A DNA stretch of 45,940 nt. Origin: DATFEN01 sp035691285 (lineage in GTDB: Bacteria > Acidobacteriota > Vicinamibacteria > Fen-336). The stretch covers positions 1 through 45,940 of the forward strand of contig DASSJI010000284.1 of assembly GCA_035691285.1 (NCBI GenBank), read 5' to 3'. Under the pieces are notes generated by a model. That model did not search any database and was not told the origin of the DNA. It saw only the letters and a program-made list of their open reading frames with translations. The position numbers and the translations under genes are program-made. Of the stretch, positions 17,498 to 25,904 are shown piece by piece. The first letter of the stretch is position 1. Every line of letters begins with the position of its first letter.

Positions 17498-18409
17498 ATG
17501 ACGACGCCTGCCACGAGAGCCGACCCGGGTCCCCTTCTCGAGACCAAGCTCCCGGGCGTGCCTCTTTGGCGGCGCGGCAAGGTGCGGGACGTCTACGACC
17601 TGGGCGACCGCCTGCTGATCGTCGCCACCGATCGTCTGAGCGCCTTCGACGTCGTGTTGAGCACGCCGATCCCCGACAAGGGACGCGTGCTGACCCAGCT
17701 GTCGCTCTTCTGGTTCCGCCTCCTCGACGACGTCGTTCCCAACCACGTGGTCACCGCCGACGTGGACGAGTACCCCGCGGAGCTGCGTCCCTTCCGCGAC
17801 CAGCTCGAGGGGCGCTCGATGCTGGTGCAGAAGACGGACCCGCTGCCGGTCGAGTGCGTCGTGCGCGGGTTCCTGACAGGGTCCGGCTGGAAGGACTACG
17901 TGCGGACCGGGGCCGTGTGCGGCATCGCCCTGCCGGCGGGACTCCGCGAGTCGGATCGCCTGGACCCGCCGATCTTCACGCCGTCGACCAAGGCCGAGAC
18001 GGGCCACGACGAGAACATCCCCTTCGAGGAATCGGCCCGCCTCGTGGGAGCGGAGCGGGCTCGCGCCGTGCGCGAGCTGAGCCAGGCGCTGTACGAGCGC
18101 GCTCGCGTCCACGCCGAGGCTCGCGGCATCCTCCTGGCGGACACGAAGTTCGAGTTCGGAATCCGGGACGGCTCCATCGTCTGGATCGACGAGGCGCTGA
18201 CGCCGGACTCCTCGCGTTTCTGGCCGAAGACGGGCTACGCCCCGGGTCGGGCGCAGCCGAGCTTCGACAAGCAGTACGTCCGCGACTACCTCGAGACGCT
18301 GAGTTGGGACAAGCGGCCTCCCGGGCCGCCGCTTCCCGCGGAGGTCGTCGCGCGGACGCGCGAGAAGTATCGCGAAGCTTACACCCTCCTCACGGGACGG
18401 GAACTCTGA
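17498..18409 (+). CDS. purC: SAICAR synthase
   Basis: A 303-residue phosphoribosylaminoimidazole-succinocarboxamide synthase, which joins CAIR and aspartate using ATP in purine biosynthesis. Signatures include RRGKVRDVYDLG (25-36), ATDRLSAFDVVL (43-54), IPDKGRVLTQLSLFWF, VECVVRGFLTGSGW (118-131), PSTKAETGHDENI (162-174), and ILLADTKFEFG followed by the WIDEALTPDSSRFW block. The length fits the longer, yeast ADE1-like branch rather than the ~237-residue enteric form. The ATG at 17498 is preceded by AAAGCGAGC, a weak ribosome site. It is followed after 12 bp by a small Fis-type HTH gene, probably on the same transcript. No other pur genes are nearby. Confidence 0.97.
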   Translation: MTTPATRADPGPLLETKLPGVPLWRRGKVRDVYDLGDRLLIVATDRLSAFDVVLSTPIPDKGRVLTQLSLFWFRLLDDVVPNHVVTADVDEYPAELRPFRDQLEGRSMLVQKTDPLPVECVVRGFLTGSGWKDYVRTGAVCGIALPAGLRESDRLDPPIFTPSTKAETGHDENIPFEESARLVGAERARAVRELSQALYERARVHAEARGILLADTKFEFGIRDGSIVWIDEALTPDSSRFWPKTGYAPGRAQPSFDKQYVRDYLETLSWDKRPPGPPLPAEVVARTREKYREAYTLLTGREL

Positions 18410-18421
18410 CGGGAGCCCACG

Positions 18422-18625
18422 GTGAAGCAGGAGATGGACAGCCTAATCTCGCAGATGGTGGACAGGGGCATCCTCTTTTCGGAGGCCCGTCGCGAGTTCG
18501 AGAAGCGCTTCATCGCGCGGGTGCTGCAGCGCCACCGGGGAAACCTGTCCCGCGCCGCGAAGGACCTGCGCATCCACCGCAACACCCTGGGCAAGAAGAT
18601 CGTCGAGTACAAGCTGCAGGCCTAG
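18422..18625 (+). CDS. Small Fis-type helix-turn-helix protein
   Basis: A 67-residue protein made almost entirely of a Fis/NtrC-C-terminal-type DNA-binding domain. ARREFEKRFIARVLQRHRGN leads into LSRAAKDLRIHRNTLGKKI, which has the same layout as the HTH of NtrX in this window (FEKRYIWKKY...NMSRTADALQVERSNLYRKM). It lacks receiver and AAA+ domains, so it could act as a nucleoid or architectural regulator or a promoter-specific helper; targets are unknown. The start is GTG at 18422 (MKQEMDSL), 12 bp after purC. Stand-alone Fis-like HTH proteins of this size downstream of metabolic genes are known in several environmental phyla, but the function is not characterised. Confidence 0.82.
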   Translation: MKQEMDSLISQMVDRGILFSEARREFEKRFIARVLQRHRGNLSRAAKDLRIHRNTLGKKIVEYKLQA

Positions 18626-18880
18626 CGGCGGGCGCTGGCGGCCGAGCCGCCTGACGCCACGTGCCCAGGGCGTGGGCAGCGGGCGCATCAGGTGGTGAGC
18701 GGCGAGCCACGCGAATCGCCTCCAAGACGCGTCCCGGACGAGGGCGCTTCGATCATCATCTTGCTCCTTCGCTTGGACTTGGCGGGCTGCGGGACCGGCG
18801 CCTCCCCATGCGCCCTGGCCACTGGCAGCGGCCTTGCTCTCCCAGGCCGGGCGACGCGCCGGCAAACAGGGGCGAGGGGA
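18626..18880. other. Non-coding gap after the Fis-type HTH gene
   Basis: No open frame here has convincing coding character. A GGCGGC/GCCGCC hairpin with a three-base loop lies at 18637-18651, ten bases after the HTH stop codon, but it lacks a T tract, so it is at best a weak or Rho-assisted terminator. The rest shows no RNA gene, repeat array or operator that I recognise. Confidence 0.4.
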
Positions 18881-18969
18881 TTGACCCAACCGGAGAAGGG
18901 AGTAAGCTTCCCTCGCACCCGAGAGTCTCCGAGGCCTGTTCTTCTCGGCCCGCCGGGCCGGGGGAGGAG
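18881..18969 (+). promoter_or_regulatory. Promoter and leader of the Cys-rich exported protein
   Basis: TTGACC (18881-18886) and TAAGCT (18903-18908) with a 16-nt spacer suggest a start near 18915. The ~57-nt leader contains a GC-rich hairpin CGGCCC-GCC-GGGCCG (18946-18960), directly followed by a strong ribosome-binding site GGGGAGGAG (18961-18969). The hairpin touches the site and could modulate its access. Confidence 0.45.
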
Positions 18970-18971
18970 AA

Positions 18972-19550
18972 ATGGAAAAGCGGACGACGCTTGTCCTGAC
19001 GGTGATTTGTGCCTTGACCGTGTCTGCGTCGATCAGTTGCGGAGGGAAGAACCCGACGGAGCCGACCAAGGGCGCGACGAACGCGCCCGCGAGCGCTGCC
19101 GGTGATGACGGTTCAGTGACCGCCCTGGCCACCTCGAGCATGCGATGGACGATCGCCGACCGGTGCTATCGCGACCGCTATGGCTACCAGTGGCGTGTGT
19201 TCGACATGGCCACCAAGAAGCGTTACCCCTCGAGCGGTTACTACCGGACACCGAGCGGCGGCACGAAGACGGCGACGATCTCGTGCACCACCGGCCACAA
19301 GATGTGCGTCGGTGGCACCTCCTATCCTGCCACCTCGTACCAGTTCGGGGTCGGCATCAACGGGACGCGCAGGGCGACCAACCTCTTCTGCCGGTTGTGT
19401 GGCAACACCAGCTATCGGCTCACGTCCTACTGCCTGGCCGGGCTGGCGCCCGGCGAGGACGAGTGGACCGAAGAGACGTCGAACCTCGATGCGTCCGAGT
19501 CATTGGCGGAGGACACCGAGGGCGAAGAGTTCGTGATCGAAGACGAGTAG
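18972..19550 (+). CDS. Unrecognised Cys-rich exported (possible lipo-) protein
   Basis: A 192-residue protein I do not recognise. The N-terminus is a signal peptide (MEKRTTLVLTVICALTVSAS) followed by ISCGGK; C23 could be lipidated, although Ser at -3 is not the usual Leu. A Thr/Ala/Asn-rich linker leads to a compact domain (about 56-155) rich in Tyr, Trp and Cys. Its Cys residues are at DRCYR, TISCTTGHKMC, LFCRLC and SYC, likely forming disulfides or a metal site. The C-terminal tail (about 157-192) is strongly acidic. It has its own promoter and a strong ribosome site, so it is probably well expressed. It stands alone between the purC and groESL units, and no function can be assigned. Confidence 0.72.
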   Translation: MEKRTTLVLTVICALTVSASISCGGKNPTEPTKGATNAPASAAGDDGSVTALATSSMRWTIADRCYRDRYGYQWRVFDMATKKRYPSSGYYRTPSGGTKTATISCTTGHKMCVGGTSYPATSYQFGVGINGTRRATNLFCRLCGNTSYRLTSYCLAGLAPGEDEWTEETSNLDASESLAEDTEGEEFVIEDE

Positions 19551-19628
19551 GCCCCATTCCGCGGGCCGCGTTCCGGGCGCCAGGGGACGCGGCCCGACGT
19601 CTCAGCCCTCGGAACCTGCGTCCGAGCC

Positions 19629-19657
19629 TTGACAGGGCGCCGCAGACATCTTAGATT
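19629..19657 (+). promoter_or_regulatory. groESL vegetative promoter
   Basis: A perfect TTGACA -35 (19629-19634) and TAGATT -10 (19652-19657) are separated by 17 nt. The last two bases of the -10 overlap the first bases of the CIRCE operator, so bound repressor would block the polymerase directly. Confidence 0.8.
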
Positions 19658-19682
19658 AGCACTCGGTAGGTGTGACTGCTAA
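19656..19682 (+). promoter_or_regulatory. CIRCE operator (HrcA binding site)
   Basis: TTAGCACTC-N9-GACTGCTAA matches the CIRCE consensus TTAGCACTC-N9-GAGTGCTAA with one mismatch (C for G) in the right arm and the correct 9-nt spacer. HrcA, expected elsewhere in the genome, would repress groESL here and release it on heat shock. The operator would sit at the transcript start, so it could also influence mRNA stability. Confidence 0.9.
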
Positions 19683-19712
19683 GTCACGCCAGCAGACTGT
19701 CAGGTTCACTAA

Positions 19713-19735
19713 GCCCCTCATGGGGTTGATTTTAA
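19713..19735 (+). promoter_or_regulatory. Leader hairpin upstream of groES
   Basis: CCCC-TCAT-GGGG (19714-19725) is followed by the T-rich run TTGATTTT (19726-19733), resembling a short intrinsic terminator or a 5'-UTR stabilising stem about 25 nt before the groES ribosome site (AAGGAGA, 19741-19747). The four-pair stem is short, so strong attenuation is unlikely. Confidence 0.4.
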
Positions 19736-19757
19736 AACCGAAGGAGACCGAAGAAGC

Positions 19758-20045
19758 ATGAAGGTTCGTCCGCTTCACGATCGGCTGCTCGTCCAGCGCA
19801 TCGAGGAGAAGGAGACCGTCAAGGGGGGCATCATCATCCCCGACACCGCGAAGGAGAAGCCCCAGGAGGGCAAGGTCATCGCGGTGGGCAACGGCAAGAT
19901 CCTCGAGAACGGCACCAAGCTGGCGCTCGACGTCAAGGCCGGCGACAAGATCCTGTTCGGCAAGTACTCCGGCACCGACATCAAGATCGACGGCGAGGAG
20001 TACCTCATCCTGCGCGAGGACGAGGTCCTCGCGGTGATCGGCTAG
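19758..20045 (+). CDS. groES: Co-chaperonin GroES
   Basis: A 95-residue Cpn10 that caps the GroEL cage. It begins MKVRPLHDRLLVQRIE and contains the mobile loop (EKETVKGGIIIPDTAKEKPQ, about 17-36), the VIAVGNGKILENG strand pair, and the C-terminal EEYLILREDEVLAVIG. Length and motifs are fully canonical. The ATG at 19758 follows AAGGAGA at an 11-base spacing. It is the first gene of a CIRCE-controlled bicistronic operon with groEL, 24 bp downstream. Confidence 0.99.
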   Translation: MKVRPLHDRLLVQRIEEKETVKGGIIIPDTAKEKPQEGKVIAVGNGKILENGTKLALDVKAGDKILFGKYSGTDIKIDGEEYLILREDEVLAVIG

Positions 20046-20069
20046 GCCGGTAAAGGAGACCAGTCAGAC

Positions 20070-21698
<1,629 letters not shown>

Positions 21699-21725
21699 AC
21701 CACATTTTCACGCGCAGACGTACCG

Positions 21726-21755
21726 AGGGGAGCCGCAAGGCTCCCCTTCTTCTTG
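21726..21755 (+). terminator. Intrinsic terminator of groESL
   Basis: AGGGGAGCC (21726-21734), the tetraloop GCAA and GGCTCCCCT (21739-21747) form a perfect 9-bp stem, followed by the T-rich tract TTCTTCTTG-like (21747-21755). It lies 28 bp past the groEL stop. Confidence 0.9.
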
Positions 21756-21819
21756 TAGCCTCGGCCTATGATCCGCGCCGCGTGCGTTTCCCGCGGCTGC
21801 TCCTGTAGGCGAGCGTCTT

Positions 21820-21836
21820 CGCGCCCTCCGGGCGCG
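21820..21836 (-). terminator. GC hairpin, possible terminator of the pseudokinase operon
   Basis: CGCGCCC-TCC-GGGCGCG is a perfect 7-bp stem with a three-base loop, one base past the stop of the 97-residue minus-strand gene. There is no T tract on the minus strand, so it may only stall polymerase or protect the transcript 3' end. Confidence 0.4.
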
Positions 21837-21837
21837 T

Positions 21838-22131
21838 TCAGCCGCGGGCGGCCTTCACGTCGGCGGCAGTCACCTCGACGTCGTAGAGCGTGCCGGCGAC
21901 TTTCTCGGGCGGCGTCACCAGGGCGCGCTCGACCGCCAGCCCGATGGCGGCGTGGAGCTGCGGGTCGGGCGGAGCCCCGGCGCGGGCCGGAAGCAGGACG
22001 CGGAATCCGCGGTTGCGCTCGACGTCGTGGACCTCGAAGACGCGCGGGTCCCCCGTCCCGGGCGTGACCTCGGTGAGCTGGAGCACGATGTTGAGCTTCG
22101 GGCTCTTGACCTGCTTGAAGACCGCGGTCAT
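21838..22131 (-). CDS. Hypothetical 97-residue protein
   Basis: I do not recognise this 97-residue protein. It starts MTAVFKQVKS, has no signal peptide or membrane helix, and reads as alternating beta strands (NIVLQLTEVTP, RVFEVHDVERNRGFRVLLP) followed by a helix (DPQLHAAIGLAVERAL) and a final strand (TLYDVEVTAADV). A small cytoplasmic alpha/beta fold is therefore likely. It lies 11 bp downstream of the pseudokinase-TonB gene on the same strand and is probably cotranslated with it, which makes it a candidate functional partner (inference). Composition and third-position GC match the neighbouring real genes. Confidence 0.65.
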   Translation of the reverse strand: MTAVFKQVKSPKLNIVLQLTEVTPGTGDPRVFEVHDVERNRGFRVLLPARAGAPPDPQLHAAIGLAVERALVTPPEKVAGTLYDVEVTAADVKAARG

Positions 22132-22142
22132 GCCTTTCCGTC

Positions 22143-24131
22143 CTAGCTGGGCAGCTTGAACTGGACCCGCACCGGCATCCAGACCTTGACCGGCACGCCG
22201 TCCTTCGTCGCCGGCCGGTAGCGGCGCTTCTTCGCGTTGTCCACGGCCGCTTCGTCGAGCCCCACCTTGCTTCCCGCGCCGGTCACGATCTTCGCGTCGG
22301 TCACCACTCCTCGCTCGTCGACCAGGATGTTCAGCTCCACGGCGCCCTCGACGCGCTGCCGCAGCGCCATGGCCGGGTAGTTGAGCGGCGGCGTCTTCTC
22401 CGGTATGGGCGGCGTCACCCCGAGGTCGCTGATGTCGACGAGCGCGCCGGGCTTCAGCGCGACCTGGGTCGTCGGGGGGACTGTCGTGGTCGGGGGCAGC
22501 GTCGTCGTCGTGGCCGCCGCCGCGGCCGCCGCAGCCGCCTCCTCGGCACGCCGCCGCTCCTCTGCGACGTGCGCCTCCTCGGCCGCCTTGGCCTCCTCGA
22601 GCTTGCGGCGCTCCTCTTGCTGGCGCTTCTCCTGCTCGAGGCGCGCCTTCTTCGCGGCCTCCTCCTGGGCTCTCGCGATCGCCGCGGGATCCGCCGTCGT
22701 GCCGAGAGCGCGGGCCTGTGCCTCGAGCTTCTTCCGCGCCTCCTCCGAGGCCTTCTGCTCGGCGGCGGCCTTCTCCGCCTCGAAGACCTTGAGTTGCTCT
22801 TCCAGCTCCTTCACGCGCTGGATGGCCGCCAAGGCCTCGGCTGACATGGTCGTGGTCGGGGCCGGGGTGGGCGAAGGCGGCGCGGCAGCGCTACCGAGGA
22901 GATACCAGGCGAGGCCACCGACGACGACCAGGACCACCGCGGCGCCCACGACGAGCGGCGTCTTCGAGGATCGGGACTCTTCCTTGTGGAAGGTGAAGCC
23001 GGCCGCGGCTTCGCGGGCCGATACCCCGGCCGCGGGCTCCGGCGCGTGGGCGGGCGCGGCAGGCGCCGGAGTGTGCGTCGGGGCGGACACATGGGTCGGC
23101 TCTGGCCTGGGCGCAGTGGCCGGGATCGGCGTCGGCAACGCCACCGTAGGCGCCGTCTTCCTGGCCGCATCGTCGGCGAGGAACTCGACGTAGCTCGCCT
23201 CCTTGTCCTCCTTGAGAGCCTTCGACTCCTTGTCGATGTCGTCGCGGAAGAGGGAGTGCATGAAGAACGCGAGGTTGAAGGTGGTGGGCGTGAAGTCTCC
23301 CGAGAACAGCAGCGTGTCGATCGCCTTCCGCAGCTCCGCCATCTCGGCGTAGCGCGCCGCGGGATCGGCGGCGAGGGTTCGCTCGAGGATCTCGGCGATG
23401 GGCTCGGGGATCCTGTCGTCTTCCCCGCTCGGGCTCTGCAGCTTCGCGCCGGCGATGCGTGCGCCCGCATCGGCGCCGGGACCGAGCGCCTGGCCGGTCA
23501 GCGTCTCGAACAGCACCGCCCCTACGGCGTAGACGTCCGCGCGGTGATCGCCTGGACCCTCGGCCTGCTCCGGCGCCAGGCAGGCGGCCTCGTCGTCCCG
23601 CAGGGCGCCGGCCTCCTTCACCTTGCTCGGCCAATAGCCGAAGCCGCGCACGCGCACCTCGCCCTCGTAGGACACGAACACGTTGGCGGGGTTGATCAGG
23701 CCGTGGAAGTAGCGGCCGGCCTCGGTCTTGCGGCCATGGGCGTACTCGAGGGCCGAGCAGATCTTGCTCGAAATCAGCAGGGCGTGGTCGACCGAGAACG
23801 GGAAGCCGTCGCGGCGGCAGCGAGCGAAGATCGTCCGCAGGCTCTTCCCTTCGATGAACTCGTAGGAGATGTAGTAGGTGTTCTCGACCTTGCCGATTCC
23901 GAAGATCTTGGAGATGTTCGGGTTCTGGAGCTGCGCCGCCACCTTGGCCTGGTCCATGAGCTGCTTGGCCACGCCTGCGTTCGCGGAGAGCGCGGGCGTG
24001 AGGCGGAGCACCGCGACGAGCTTCTCGAGGCCGGCGCCTCCGAGCTTGGCGGCTCGATACTCGGTGCCCAGGCCGGACGACTCGACCTCCTCCAGCAACA
24101 CGAACTTCCCGAACTTCTCCTTCTTGGCCAT
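22143..24131 (-). CDS. Pseudokinase-TM-coiled-coil-TonB_C fusion protein
   Basis: A 662-residue fusion. Residues 8-275 have a protein-kinase fold, but the catalytic residues are gone. The VAIK lysine is Leu (VAVL, 39-42), the helix-C glutamate position reads DQAK, HRD is HGL (143-145) and DFG is GFG (163-165). Structural marks remain: N150, APEQ (186-189) and DVYAVG (199-204). A Pro/Ala-rich linker, one membrane helix (392-413), a Thr/Pro segment, a long Lys/Glu/Ala coiled coil (about 431-535), an Ala run, a TTT/PP stretch, and a TonB C-terminal domain (about 583-660, YPAMALRQRVEGAVELNI) follow. The pseudokinase should be cytoplasmic and TonB_C periplasmic. This suggests a phosphorylation-independent link from the cytoplasm to outer-membrane partners; that role is inference. 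Confidence 0.88.
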   Translation of the reverse strand: MAKKEKFGKFVLLEEVESSGLGTEYRAAKLGGAGLEKLVAVLRLTPALSANAGVAKQLMDQAKVAAQLQNPNISKIFGIGKVENTYYISYEFIEGKSLRTIFARCRRDGFPFSVDHALLISSKICSALEYAHGRKTEAGRYFHGLINPANVFVSYEGEVRVRGFGYWPSKVKEAGALRDDEAACLAPEQAEGPGDHRADVYAVGAVLFETLTGQALGPGADAGARIAGAKLQSPSGEDDRIPEPIAEILERTLAADPAARYAEMAELRKAIDTLLFSGDFTPTTFNLAFFMHSLFRDDIDKESKALKEDKEASYVEFLADDAARKTAPTVALPTPIPATAPRPEPTHVSAPTHTPAPAAPAHAPEPAAGVSAREAAAGFTFHKEESRSSKTPLVVGAAVVLVVVGGLAWYLLGSAAAPPSPTPAPTTTMSAEALAAIQRVKELEEQLKVFEAEKAAAEQKASEEARKKLEAQARALGTTADPAAIARAQEEAAKKARLEQEKRQQEERRKLEEAKAAEEAHVAEERRRAEEAAAAAAAAATTTTLPPTTTVPPTTQVALKPGALVDISDLGVTPPIPEKTPPLNYPAMALRQRVEGAVELNILVDERGVVTDAKIVTGAGSKVGLDEAAVDNAKKRRYRPATKDGVPVKVWMPVRVQFKLPS

Positions 24132-24143
24132 TCGGATGCGGGC

Positions 24144-24171
24144 AATCTAGCACCGCCCCCTGCAGAGCGCA
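24144..24171 (-). promoter_or_regulatory. Possible promoter of the pseudokinase gene
   Basis: On the minus strand TTGCGC (24171-24166) and TAGATT (24149-24144) are 16 nt apart. The -10 lies 12 nt from the ATG, so the mRNA would have a leader of only about five bases. The same element types precede purC. Confidence 0.4.
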
Positions 24172-24287
24172 AGAAAACGGCCCGAATCGAGCGCGCGTCA
24201 CTCTGGACACGCGCCCCGTGCCCGGGCACGCACGCTCGCCGCCCGAAACACACGGCCAAGTCGTTGACTCGCCTGTGCGTCCCTCGC

Positions 24288-24303
24288 TGGCACGCGTATC
24301 GCT
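24288..24303 (+). promoter_or_regulatory. Sigma-54 (-24/-12) promoter
   Basis: TGGCACG-CGTA-TCGCT matches the sigma-54 consensus TGGCACG-N4-TTGC(A/T) at all but one informative position (C for the second T of the -12 box). The GG and GC dinucleotides are spaced by exactly 10 nt. Transcription would start near 24314, at the ribosome-binding site AGGAGG (24315-24320) of the 38-residue membrane-peptide gene. The window encodes a GAFTGA-bearing activator (NtrX), but no binding site for it was identified. Confidence 0.65.
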
Positions 24304-24326
24304 GACACGATGCGAGGAGGGTTGCA

Positions 24327-24443
24327 TTGGCCATCTTGCTCAGCGCGGCGGCCGCGGCGCTCGGCTTCGCGATCGCCCTGCTCGCCGCGAAGGGGGCGCT
24401 TCGCCTGCTTCTCGACTGGACCTTCGGCCGCGGCCGGACCTAG
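24327..24443 (+). CDS. 38-residue membrane peptide under a sigma-54 promoter
   Basis: A TTG-initiated reading frame encodes 38 residues: an Ala/Leu-rich membrane helix (MAILLSAAAAALGFAIALLA) followed by a short basic-aromatic tail (KGALRLLLDWTFGRGRT). Support comes from four independent signs: a consensus AGGAGG six bases before TTG, a sigma-54-type promoter placed correctly upstream, G or C at nearly every third position, and a stop that shares CTAG (24440-24443) with the stop of the convergent pilP-like gene. The rival ATG at 24310 would lie upstream of the predicted transcript start. I recognise no family. It could be a regulatory membrane peptide or a small component of the adjacent pilus or TonB systems (inference). 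Confidence 0.6.
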   Translation: MAILLSAAAAALGFAIALLAAKGALRLLLDWTFGRGRT

Positions 24444-24910
24444 CCGCCGCTTTCCAACTCGGGAGCTGGTACGAACAGCTCGGCTCCGTCGGGAGCCTTG
24501 AGACGAACACCGTCGTTGACGTCGGCCGAGATCAGCTCGTAGCCCGAGGCCGCCTCCCCCTCCCCCAGCAGCACGCTCTCCCCTTCCACGACGAGCGCGA
24601 CCCTGAGGCGACCGGCCTGACGCACGAATCCGACGAGCCGCACCGCGGCGCTGGCCGGCGGGACCGGGGCCACGGCGAGGCCATGCTCGTCTCCGCGCGG
24701 TGCCGCGGAAGCGACGACCGCCTCGGGTGCGACTGCCGCGAACTCGAACGGGTTGCGTGCCAGAGGCGCCGACGGAGGCGGCGGGAGCGTAGGAGCGGGC
24801 GCGCTCCGAGGAGGAGGCGGCGGCGGCGACATGGCGGGACCACCTCCGCGAGTCAACGCCATGGCCCCGAGACCGACGGCCAGGGCTGCGAGCAGCAGGG
24901 CCCGCTTCAC
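24440..24910 (-). CDS. PilP/GspC-like protein
   Basis: A 156-residue protein with an N-terminal membrane anchor or signal segment (3-20), a Pro-rich linker (about 28-50, mostly PPPP/APAP) and a C-terminal beta domain. The pattern RLVGFVRQAGRLRVALVVEGESVLLGEGE...YELISADVNDGVRLKAPDG resembles the periplasmic domain of PilP or the homology region of GspC, which link the inner-membrane platform to the secretin. It has no clear lipobox, unlike typical PilP. The start is GTG at 24908-24910, overlapping the upstream stop (GTGA). It is the last gene of the pilMNOP-like operon; no secretin (pilQ) gene follows. Confidence 0.7.
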   Translation of the reverse strand: MKRALLLAALAVGLGAMALTRGGGPAMSPPPPPPRSAPAPTLPPPPSAPLARNPFEFAAVAPEAVVASAAPRGDEHGLAVAPVPPASAAVRLVGFVRQAGRLRVALVVEGESVLLGEGEAASGYELISADVNDGVRLKAPDGAELFVPAPELESGG

Positions 24911-25398
24911 GACCCGCCCCCGGGCCTGACGCCCCGCAGCTCGACGGCGAGGCCTTCGTCCAACGCCTCGAGCCGTGCGCTCTCGAGAACCACGGCGCGG
25001 CGGAGCGGCAGGTCCCTCGCGAGGGCGGTCACGGCGGGCAACGAACCGTGGGCCGATAGCGCGAGCGACGCCGCTGCCGGAGGACGCCCGCGGGCGACCT
25101 CGAGCCTGACGCCCGACACACCGGCGCCGTTCGCCGCTGCGATCGCGTCGCGGCGCAGCCGTGCGACGTCGTCGCCGGGCCCCGCCTGGGCACCGGCGAG
25201 CACCGCCCGCAGCCGCTCGCGTGCGGTTGCGCCGCGCTCGGCGGCGGCCAGGCGCTGCGTCACGCCGCGCCTCGCCTCGCGCGCCCGGCGATAGGTGTCC
25301 TGTGCGGCGGCGGCCGCCGCGCGCTCCTGGCGGGTGAAGCCGAGGTGCAGCAGGGCCGCGGCGGCGAGCAGCAGGAGCGCCACGATTCGCGTCTTCAC
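24907..25398 (-). CDS. PilO-like protein
   Basis: A 163-residue bitopic inner-membrane protein with one N-terminal helix (about 5-21, IVALLLLAAAALLHLGF). An alpha-helical coiled-coil stretch (about 25-60, RAAAAAAQDTYRRAREARRG) and a small C-terminal alpha/beta domain (VSGVRLEVARG, LPAVTALARDLPLRRAVVLESARLEALDEGLAVELRGV) follow. This is the layout of PilO/GspM ferredoxin-like proteins that dimerise with PilN. Sequence identity alone would not prove it; the position after a PilN-like gene, with GTGA overlaps at both ends, does most of the work. The start is GTG at 25396-25398. Confidence 0.72.
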   Translation of the reverse strand: MKTRIVALLLLAAAALLHLGFTRQERAAAAAAQDTYRRAREARRGVTQRLAAAERGATARERLRAVLAGAQAGPGDDVARLRRDAIAAANGAGVSGVRLEVARGRPPAAASLALSAHGSLPAVTALARDLPLRRAVVLESARLEALDEGLAVELRGVRPGGGS

Positions 25399-25904
25399 GA
25401 CGTCTCTCCCCGGTACACCATGCGCAACGACGCACGGATCTCGCCCTCGCGGCGCTCGGGGCCCGGCGTGACGGCCTGGAAGCGCCGCGACGACGCCAGG
25501 CGGTCCAGGAAGGCGTCCCAGGCTTCGGGCGTCCGCGCCTCGACCGCGGCGTCGAGGGTGACCTCGTCCCCATATTCCACGCTCAGGGAGCGCAGCCGGA
25601 CCGCGTCCGGCATGAGGGCGGTCAGGTCGGCGAGGACCCGGGGCAGCGGGGCCTCGGCGTTGAGCGCGACTCGGGTGGCCAGCGCGTCGGCGACGCTCGG
25701 ACCGCGGGGCGACAGCGATCGGATGCGGTCCTCGGCGGCGGCTGCCATGCGCTCGGCCTCGGACGCCGCGGCCTGCGCACGGTTCGCGGCGTCGCGGGCG
25801 CTCACCGCCCCAAGCGCGGCGGCGAGGAAGACGAGACACGACGTCGCCAGGAAGACCCGGTCCGCGGTGCCGGCGCGCGGCCGCGGGTGGCTCGAGAGAT
25901 CCAT
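25395..25904 (-). CDS. pilN: PilN-like protein
   Basis: A 169-residue bitopic membrane protein with a short cytoplasmic N-terminus (1-15), one membrane helix (about 16-36), a helical stretch, and a PilN-type periplasmic domain (LPRVLADLTALMPDAVRLRSLSV, then AWDAFLDRLASSRRFQAVTP). In type IV pilus machines PilN binds PilM through its N-terminal tail and pairs with PilO in the periplasm. The tail here (MDLSSHPRPRAG) lacks an obvious INLLP-type PilM-binding motif, so docking may differ. The ATG shares one base with the pilM stop (TGATG). The call rests on the domain pattern plus gene order. Confidence 0.78.
   Translation of the reverse strand: MDLSSHPRPRAGTADRVFLATSCLVFLAAALGAVSARDAANRAQAAASEAERMAAAAEDRIRSLSPRGPSVADALATRVALNAEAPLPRVLADLTALMPDAVRLRSLSVEYGDEVTLDAAVEARTPEAWDAFLDRLASSRRFQAVTPGPERREGEIRASLRMVYRGETS

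Noticed and set aside
24310..24501. ATG-started 63-residue frame overlapping the small-peptide gene
   Set aside because: Arg/Ser-rich shadow translation that runs through the pilP-like stop; its ATG lies upstream of the predicted sigma-54 transcript start. The TTG frame has better coding bias and a ribosome site.
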